Assembly (NCBI GenBank): GCA_902459845.2
Contig: CABPSV020000190.1
Span: 9,287-22,276, forward strand
Direction of reading: 5' to 3'
DNA: 12,990 bases
Source of the DNA: Hepatocystis sp. ex Piliocolobus tephrosceles
Taxonomy: Eukaryota; Apicomplexa; Aconoidasida; Haemosporida; Plasmodiidae
Position numbers and translations under genes: made by a program. Of the stretch, positions 7,031-12,990 are shown piece by piece. Under the pieces are notes generated by a model that saw nothing but the letters and a program-made list of their open reading frames with translations, was not told the DNA's origin and did not search any database. Position 1 is the stretch's first letter, and every line of letters begins with the position of its first letter.

Positions 7031-7618
7031 ATGTCTAACTCTATAATAAACCTAAACACTGAAGGAGGCTACTTTAAGGATGACATAAAAGAAGAAATAT
7101 ATGATTACAATTTTATGTATATTAATACAAATATATTAATAAGAGCATATCAAAAAGATAAAAACAAATTAACATTTTTAAATAGAAGATTAAATTTAAT
7201 TAAAATAGTTGGTTTTGTAATAAATATAGAAGAAAAAAAAGAATTTCTACTTTATACTATTGATGACACAACTGGCTATTTAAAAGCAAAACTACTTTTA
7301 ACATATCCTGTTAATAATTTAAAAGAAATAACAGAAATTATAGGAATAGATGACCTTGTACAAATATTTGGTATATGTAATTTTGTTAGTTTTAATGAAG
7401 ATTTAACTATTTCTATTAATTCTATAAAAAAATTAAATTCGATCAATTATTTATGTCATCATCAATTATTAGTTTTTCATAGTTATTTAAAATCTGTTGA
7501 AGAAGAAAAAAAAAAAAAAAAAATAGAAATGGATAGTATTCAGAATTTTAATGATGTAGATGCTTCGCTTAATATTCCAAATGAGAATGACTATCCGTTT
7601 TTTAAAACATTTTTTTAA
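7031..7618 (+). CDS. OB-fold single-stranded DNA-binding protein, RPA32/Stn1-like
   Basis: A 195-residue protein with one OB-fold (about residues 52-140). The segment LNLIKIVGFVIN (54-65), then LLYTIDDTTGYLKAKL (73-88), matches the strand pattern and IDDxTG turn seen in RPA32 and its telomeric relative Stn1. GIDDLVQIFGICNF (105-118) and the following strand fit the end of that fold. LCHHQLLVFHSYL (141-153) resembles the C-terminal helix that packs in the RPA trimer. The N-terminal EGGYF (11-15) recalls the Gly-rich start of RPA32. The usual winged-helix domain is absent: only about 40 Lys/Glu/Asn-rich residues follow, so the protein is short against about 270 in human RPA32. ATG 7031 is chosen for its AAAAATG context and because the fold lies downstream. 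An in-frame ATG at 6941 would add 30 Tyr/Ile-rich residues over a TA repeat, and TACGCATAG just before 7031 could be a splice acceptor. Expected role: single-strand DNA protection in replication or at telomeres. Which of the two families it belongs to is undecided. Confidence 0.75.
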   Translation: MSNSIINLNTEGGYFKDDIKEEIYDYNFMYINTNILIRAYQKDKNKLTFLNRRLNLIKIVGFVINIEEKKEFLLYTIDDTTGYLKAKLLLTYPVNNLKEITEIIGIDDLVQIFGICNFVSFNEDLTISINSIKKLNSINYLCHHQLLVFHSYLKSVEEEKKKKKIEMDSIQNFNDVDASLNIPNENDYPFFKTFF

Positions 7619-7724
7619 TAAAATATATATACAAGTGGGTTTATGTACTTATACGATTTAGGTATAATATATATATAATTTATACAATATATATATATAT
7701 ATACACCCTTTTATATGATTTAAG

Positions 7725-7765
<41 letters not shown>

Positions 7766-8103
7766 TAGTAAGCTTTAACCATTTTGTGTTAAAAGGTACA
7801 GACTTTGAAGTATAAAGTTTTTATATAATGATGAAAACATACATACATACATATATGTATATATATTAAATTCTTTCTTTTTCAGTATTACAATAGCATC
7901 ATTGTGATAAGTTTTTTTTTTTTTTTTTTTTTCAACATGTTTTTCATTTATTCCTTAAATACAAGTTTTTAAAACGTGCTTACACTTTGTCATTACATTA
8001 TAATGTAAAAAAAAAAAATAAATAGATAAGTAAAAAATAAATGAAGAAACAAACCAACGAATAAGTAGGAGAATGAAAAAATACAAACATGTATCCTACA
8101 GTT

Positions 8104-8137
<34 letters not shown>

Positions 8138-8644
8138 CATAAAAATTTGTCATAAAACTTCAATTTATTTTAGATTCTTGTAATATTGAGTAACAAAAAA
8201 CTTTTTGTTTTCCACATTTTATAAGTAAAAAACAAAGAAAAAAAAAAAAAAAAATTAATGTTTTTAATGCTTATAATTAAAAAGAAGTTATTTATTTTTT
8301 TTTTTTTTTTTGTATAACCCTGAGTAGATGTTTTATTACATTACCTTTTTACCATTTTGCAAAAAAAAAAAAAAAAAAAAAAGCATATTCAGATCACAAC
8401 ATTGGAAATAGTGAAAGAAATATAATATTTTATTATGTAAAAGTGTTTACTACTTTAGTGGTAATATTATGTACATATACGTGCGTACGTACGTACATAT
8501 ATAAAGAAACATATATAAAAAAAATAGAGTACCTCATTTTTACAACATTTATCATTTTCATTCTATTTAAGCATTATTTTTTTTTTTTTTTTTTTTTTCT
8601 TATTTACCTGTGTGTTTGTTTATTGATTTATTTTTCAATTCAAC
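7619..8644. other. Intergenic region upstream of RTRAF-like gene
   Basis: About 1 kb with no gene that I can support. It holds 36 T (7728-7763), 21 T near 7912, 29 T (8107-8135), A tracts near 8238 and 8361, a 36-nt alternating purine-pyrimidine tract with a palindromic core (8468-8503) and 22 T (8577-8598) about 46 nt before the next ATG. The left part is the 3' region of the OB-fold gene and the right part the promoter and leader of the RTRAF-like gene. I found no downstream exon that would give the OB-fold protein a winged helix. Confidence 0.7.
8468..8503. other. Alternating tract with 12-bp palindrome upstream of RTRAF
   Basis: An unbroken 36-nt alternating purine-pyrimidine tract containing the self-complementary GTACGTACGTAC (8485-8496). 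It lies about 140 nt before the start codon, where promoter elements are expected. It could be a Z-DNA-prone or protein-binding site. The function is not shown. Confidence 0.55.
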
Positions 8645-8955
8645 ATGAATTCAATAGAAAGAAAACTAAAACTGCTAGGTTATAAAAATGTTAATATTGG
8701 AACAGATGAATTTTTTTATATAATTTTAAAAATAGAAGAAGAGAAAATACGACTATACAAACCCAAAGATAGAGAAAAACTGAATTATAATAAAGATAAA
8801 AATTATATAGAACATATAATTAAATATTTAAAAAAGTTAAATATTAATACAACTAATATTATTAAAGCAAATATAAATGATAAGGAAGTAAGAGAATATA
8901 TTTTAAATAATTTAACAACATTGGCATTAATAGATGAATATAAAGATATGGTTAA

Positions 8956-8995
<40 letters not shown>

Positions 8996-9550
8996 AAAGA
9001 AGAGATAGAGAACAATGACATACTAGCCAACAACAAAAATAACAATAACGAAGCGATTAACAAACATAACAATAATGTAGTAAACTTTTTCGAATTAAGT
9101 TACCTACAAAATATAGAAAAAGAAGAACAAAAAAAACAAATTGATAAAATAAATTTATTAATAAATATAATAAATAAAATATTTAAACAAAGTGATATTC
9201 CTTTATTGATTAGTATGGACAAAAAAGATTATGACCCTAATAAATTATATTACATTACATCAGCTTTATATTTAATAAAGGAAAAATTAAAAAAAAAAGA
9301 CAAAACAGAAAACGAAGCCTATCATAGCTTATTTAATTTTAACATAAAAGTATCCAATGATGAATTAAAAAATTTTGTTTACATTATACGATATTTATCT
9401 AATGAAATATTGAAAGAAAGAAAAGCACAAATCAAAAATGTGCTCAAAGATATACAAATATTAACTTACAATCCAACTATAGATATAAATCAAGGTAAAA
9501 CAGTTAAACAAGGTAAATCAGGTAAACAACGTAGAACAGGTAGATATTAG
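8645..9550 (+). CDS. RTRAF (C14orf166/CGI-99/hCLE) homologue
   Basis: A 301-residue member of the RTRAF (RLL) family. The animal protein (about 244 residues) is a subunit of the RTCB/DDX1/FAM98B tRNA-ligase complex and also shuttles with RNA and RNA polymerase II. N-terminal matches are ERKLKLLGY (5-13), EFFYIILKIEEEKIRLYK (22-39) with DREKL (42-46), and the helix ending LALIDEYKDMV (93-103). C-terminal matches are the helical stretch with LYYITSALYLIKEKL (201-215), FNFNIKVSNDELKNFVYIIRYL (about 230-251, a D-L rich helix) and IKNVLKDIQILTYNPTID (263-280) before a Gly/Lys/Arg tail related to the family's GKVGR ending. Between the halves is an insertion of 11 Asp then Glu/Asn-rich residues (about 106-146). 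Coiled-coil helices of the C-terminal half usually bind the other complex subunits. ATG 8645 matches the family's start closely. It converges with the WRNIP1 gene. I am fairly sure of the family; the parasite function is inferred. Confidence 0.87.
8960..8992 (+). repeat. (GAT)11 coding microsatellite, Asp run
   Basis: Eleven perfect GAT codons give Asp 106-116 of the RTRAF-like protein, at the junction of its two conserved halves. All codons are identical, so recent slippage expansion and length polymorphism are likely. Confidence 0.95.
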
Positions 9551-9618
9551 TACTTCACAGTTTCTATCGCTGTAGACATTGTAAGAGGTACAAAAATACA
9601 AACCTTCTGAGTCGTATA

Positions 9619-9662
<44 letters not shown>

Positions 9663-9873
9663 TATAAAATGTTGTGCACACATGCGGACTCGCATATGTA
9701 CTTTATAATTACTATTAAGTTATATAGTTAGTAAGCATATATGTATATATGCACACATTTTAACCGTTTTTTATGTTTAAGCAACATGCAACTTAATTAA
9801 AAAACATATATTTTTTTAAACTAATTATACAATCTAAAAAATAAAATAAAAAAAAAAAAAAAAAAGAGTAAAA

Positions 9874-10007
9874 ATGGAGGTACTAGGAGTAATAGGAGTA
9901 ATAGGAGTAATAGGAGTAATAGGAGTAATTGGCATATTTGGAACAATGTCGAAGGGAATTTATTTACAATTTGTCAAAGCGGAAAAATTAAAAATTAAAA
10001 AAAAAAA

Positions 10008-10038
<31 letters not shown>

Positions 10039-10071
10039 GAATTAAAAAAGCGAATTAAAAAAGCGAATTAA
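9874..10071 (+). other. Small ORF with Gly-Val-Ile repeats, coding status doubtful
   Basis: A 65-codon ATG frame in AAAAATGG context. Five GVI tripeptides come from a 9-nt GGAGTAATA repeat. They are followed by IFGTMSKGIYLQFVKAEKL and then a Lys-rich tail that arises from a poly-A tract and GCGAATTAAAAAA repeats. The hydrophobic N-terminus and basic tail could form a membrane microprotein. Almost the whole frame is made of simple repeats, and it matches no family I know. I think it is more likely non-coding. Confidence 0.2.
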
Positions 10072-10165
10072 AAAAAAAAAATTGTATTTATATGTAAGAA
10101 CTTGAAAAACTTGACAGACTTTGAATGATTATTTTCAAAAAATTAACTTGTGTCCATTTATTTTT

Positions 10166-10308
10166 GATAATTTTTTTTGATATTTTTTTTTGATAATTTT
10201 TTTTGATAATTTTTTTTGATAATTTTTTTTGATATTTTTTTTTGATATTTTTTTTTGATATTTTTTTTCGATAATTTTTTTTGATAATTTTTTTTGATAA
10301 TTTTGTTT
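10166..10308. repeat. 13-nt tandem array, 11 copies
   Basis: Eleven 13-nt units, GATAATTTTTTTT or GATATTTTTTTTT, phased without a break. By the fifth base the order is A T A A A T T T A A A. The copy at 10257 ends in TC rather than TT. The array is AT-only apart from one G per unit and lies in the 3' flank of the WRNIP1 gene. Confidence 0.9.
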
Positions 10309-10309
10309 T

Positions 10310-10379
10310 GTATAATTTTACTTGTGTAACTTTACTTGTGTAACTTTGCTTGTGTAACTTTGCTTGTATAATTTATCTT
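10310..10379. repeat. 14-nt tandem array, 5 copies
   Basis: Five 14-nt units of the form GTGTAACTTTRCTT: three are GTGTAAC copies, flanked by two outer copies with GTATAAT. The array directly abuts the 13-nt array and ends 29 nt before the end of the WRNIP1 coding sequence. Confidence 0.85.
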
Positions 10380-10408
10380 TTTATCACCCACAATGTAATA
10401 CCTTTTAC

Positions 10409-12544
10409 CTACAGTTCAGGTAACACTTTAATATTCTCTAAATTCTTAGGCAAATAAGTCTGTTCACCTTTGTATCTATTTATATGTTTTTCGAATGTTA
10501 AAATTTCAGGCTGGTTAGTATATTTATATTTGTCTGAAGTATTTTTCAAATGTGTTGGTACATCGAAAGAATAATCATTACATATTTGTTTTGCACGACT
10601 TTCAATAAGATATATATAATTACTTTTAGCAGATTTACATAAAGCAACAACAGCATAAATCAATGATGTTTGACACTCTGGCATACCTATTGCCTGACAA
10701 GCATAATGTGTATTAACACATACAGATAACACGGTATGATTTGCTAAACCTATATCTTCTGATGCTATTCTTATTAATCTTCTACATATATATATTGGAT
10801 CTTCTCCATTTTTTAATGCTTTCATTAAATATAAAATAGCTGCTTCTGTATCACCACCTCTTATACTTTTATGTAATGCAGAAATAAAACTGTAATGGTC
10901 CAATACATTATCTTTACATGGGAAATTTTGTAAAAATAATTTTATTGTTTCTAATTGTAAAATTTTTTTTTTATTTTTTACTTGTGTACTATTATTATGT
11001 AAAGTTTTGGATTTATTATTTGATGATTCAACTGTATAATTGTCATTATTTTTTATCATTTTTTTGTCATATTCGTCCTCATTTGTTTCGGTACATTTTT
11101 CTACCTGTTTACTTATTTCTACCTGTTTACTTATTTCTACCTGTTTACTTATTTCTACCTGTTTACTTATTTCTACCTGTTTACTTATTTCTACCTGTTT
11201 ACTTATTTCGGCCCGTTTGTTTATTTCAGCCTGTTTACTTATTTCTACGGACACACCTTCTTGTATTTCATTAACAGATTGTACATTATCAGCACTTTCT
11301 TGTAGACTCATATCTTCTCTTACTATATGCTGCAAAGTTGTGTCAATTATATTTATTGCCACTCGTGCATCACCACCAGAATGTTCAATAATAGCATTTA
11401 ATGCATTTTCCTCAATATCCATATCCCTTTGTTTAAGAATCTGTTTAATAATTAAAGACAATTCTATATTATCATATGGTTCTAAATATAAATAACGACA
11501 TCTCGATGATAATGATTTATTTAAAATATTACCTGGATAAAACATACAAGTACTTAATAAAAAAAAATTTCCTTGTTTATATACACTTAATAAATATTCT
11601 TGCTGTGTTTTATTTAATCTGTTTATATCTTTTATACATAAAATTGTTTTTTTTTTAAACATTTTATAATTTTGCATAGATTGATCAAAAACTTGTCTTA
11701 ATTCGTTGTTAAAATTATTTATATGAGATAATGATACAAAAGTATGATTTGTTTTATTTTTTATAACATTTATTAGAGAAGATTTACCAGATCCTGGTGG
11801 ACCATATATTATTAAACTAAAATCTAAATCTTCCAAAAATATTTTTTTTAATAATGGAATAAATTTAATTCTTTTTTCACAAATATAATCTTCTATATTA
11901 ACAGGTTGATAAAGTTTATACAATGGTATATTTTTTTTCGTACTACTATTTTGTGATTGGTTTTTTTTTTCAATATTATTTATAATATTTTCTTTTTTCT
12001 GTTTACCGAATTCTATATTATTATTTATTTTTATATTTCTATCAGTTGCATCTATTTCGTTTTTTGCTTGTAATAAATAGTTGAATAAATTATTATCGTC
12101 TGTACCATCCTCAATTTCTTTGTAATCACTTGATGTTTTCGGATTACTATTATTAACACTCTTGTTAGTATCTGAATCTCTTCTTTTTTCATTGTTATAC
12201 TGATTATTATTTATGTTTTTATCGTTTCCTATTTCTTTTATTGTTATATCATCACATTTTTCTGTTTTAATTTTAATCGTATTATAAATGTTTACTAGTT
12301 TATCCATTTTGTTTGTTGTTTTCAGTCCCGTTTCATTATTTATAATTTCTTTTCTATTGTTTTCTTCTTTTCTATCGCTTTCTTCTTTTCTATCGCTTTC
12401 TTCTTTTCTATCGCTTTCTTCTTTTTTATTTTCTAGATAATTATTAGACTGTTTTGAAACATCCGCTTTTCTGAAAATGCCAAACTTATCCAACGTGTTT
12501 TGTGCTTTTATCATATTATTTTTAGGAAACACACTTTTGCGCTT

Positions 12545-12547
<3 letters not shown>
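10409..12547 (-). CDS. WRNIP1: WRNIP1/Mgs1/RarA-family AAA+ ATPase
   Basis: A 712-residue member of the MgsA/RarA/WRNIP1 family, clamp-loader-like AAA+ ATPases that act at stalled replication forks. Order: a disordered N-terminus with a PIP-like QNTLDKFG (16-23) and a KEESDR repeat (42-67). The AAA+ core begins near LYKLYQPVNIEDYI (209-222), with Walker A GPPGSGKS (249-256, Lys255). The Walker B region is ILCIKDINRLNKTQQ (302-316) where the family has FIDEIHRFNKAQQ, so Asp becomes Lys306 and Glu becomes Asp307. The sensor 1 region (331-337) is also changed from ATTENP. The arginine finger SRCR (348-351) and sensor 2 GGDAR (391-395) are kept. A VEISKQ repeat and Asn/Lys-rich insertion (about 410-530) separates the lid from the C-terminal tetramerisation domain, which is well conserved: HYSFISALHKSIRGGD (551-566), RRLIRIASEDIGLA (589-602) and GMPECQTSLIYAVVALCKSAKSN (about 621-643). 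The N-terminal UBZ finger of human WRNIP1 is absent. ATG is the first after an in-frame stop at 12575-12577. Confidence 0.93.
11101..11244 (-). repeat. 18-nt coding repeat (VEISKQ) in WRNIP1
   Basis: Eight 18-nt units encode EISKQV-type hexapeptides within residues 434-482. Six are nearly identical at DNA level and the two at the protein N-terminal side are diverged (EINKRA, AEISKQ). The array lies in the linker between AAA+ lid and C-terminal domain and could form a charged helix. Near-identity of the copies points to recent expansion. Confidence 0.92.
12347..12424 (-). repeat. 18-nt coding repeat (KEESDR) in WRNIP1 N-terminus
   Basis: Three KEESDR units and one KEENNR unit (residues 42-65) then KE, made from an 18-nt DNA repeat. 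It is a charged, probably disordered tail between the PIP-like motif and the ATPase core. Confidence 0.9.
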
Positions 12548-12581
<34 letters not shown>

Positions 12582-12761
12582 GCTTTTATTTTATATTAAA
12601 TATGACACTTGTTTTGCAACAGTATACGTAATACTGCTTATATACAAATATGTATATATATTTATATATATGACTATATTTATATAGGTACTTTTTTTTT
12701 TTTTTTTTTAATTTTTCATCAGGCGCTGAAGTGAAAAAAAAAAAAATTACACATTAAAAAA

Positions 12762-12803
<42 letters not shown>

Positions 12804-12990
12804 TTCCATGTACTTATTGAGCGAAGCAAAACAAACTTTATCAGTTAAACATTTTACTTTTTCATGTAAAAAAAATAAAAATAGCTTTTAATTTTTTGTG
12901 GTTTTTTTTTTTTTTTTTAATCGGTTAAATTTATCTATTATTTTATTTATTATTTTTTTTAATTTATAATGTGGCTTGCAATGTTTATTG
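12548..12990. other. Upstream region of the WRNIP1 gene
   Basis: A 29-nt T tract (12548-12576 on the + strand, poly-A in the mRNA leader) directly abuts the WRNIP1 start codon. Beyond it are short (TA) runs, A and T tracts and a (TA)n run near 12766-12797. No gene is visible up to the window end, and this should be the promoter and 5' leader of WRNIP1. Confidence 0.7.

Larger units (their letters stand above)
9551..10408. other. Convergent intergenic region, repeat-rich
   Basis: This region lies between the 3' ends of the RTRAF-like and WRNIP1 genes. It contains 38 A (9623-9660), a possible small ORF (9874-10071), a short GCGAATTAAAAAA repeat (about 10036-10076), an 11-copy 13-nt array (10166-10308) and a 5-copy 14-nt array (10310-10379). 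Otherwise I see only AT-rich sequence. Confidence 0.7.

Noticed and set aside
7826..7832. ATGATGA as a C box of a C/D snoRNA
   Set aside because: No D box (CTGA) or terminal stem at a suitable distance.
8803..9072. 89-codon - frame with a poly-Ser run
   Set aside because: It is the antisense of the (GAT)11 Asp run in the RTRAF-like gene.
10918..11658. + frames with LFLPVY and ISTCLL repeats
   Set aside because: They are antisense of the VEISKQ repeat and AAA+ core of WRNIP1, which is the coding strand by homology.

Overview
The window looks like nuclear DNA of an AT-rich malaria parasite (genus Plasmodium) or a very close relative. Five long open frames have AT-rich codon use, runs of Asn, Lys and Asp, and low-complexity insertions inside otherwise conserved domains. 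They are separated by 0.4-1.6 kb of non-coding DNA full of 20-38 nt poly-T/poly-A tracts, (TA)n runs and alternating purine-pyrimidine stretches. The GC content is far below that of P. vivax-like genomes. The exact species cannot be fixed from the window alone.

Layout. 1-1475: non-coding leader with a 14-nt repeat at the edge, a 15-copy 18-nt minisatellite and two perfect hairpins upstream of the first gene. 1476-2546 (+): COQ4, a ubiquinone-biosynthesis scaffold of the mitochondrion, with an intact HDxxHx11E metal site and a lineage-specific insertion. 2964-5417 (-): an 817-residue protein with a DEAD-box helicase architecture plus a CsdA/DDX21-like C-terminal element, in which nearly every catalytic motif is eroded. 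5418-7030: shared upstream region of two divergent genes. 7031-7618 (+): a small OB-fold protein of the RPA32/Stn1 type without a winged-helix tail. 8645-9550 (+): an RTRAF (C14orf166/CGI-99/hCLE) homologue, in other eukaryotes a subunit of the tRNA-ligase/RNA-transport complex. 10409-12547 (-): a WRNIP1/Mgs1/RarA AAA+ ATPase with a normal P-loop and C-terminal domain but a Lys in place of the Walker B Asp, and a PIP-box-like N-terminus. 12548-12990: its upstream region.

The genes are monocistronic. COQ4 and the helicase-like gene converge, as do RTRAF and WRNIP1; the helicase-like and OB-fold genes diverge. There is no sign of an operon or mobile element. Four of the five products concern nucleic acids, but I see no evidence that they form one pathway. 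The strongest leads are the inactive-looking DEAD-box protein, the altered Walker B of WRNIP1, the minimal RPA32/Stn1-like protein, and the hairpins upstream of COQ4. No tRNA, rRNA, CRISPR or transposon was found.
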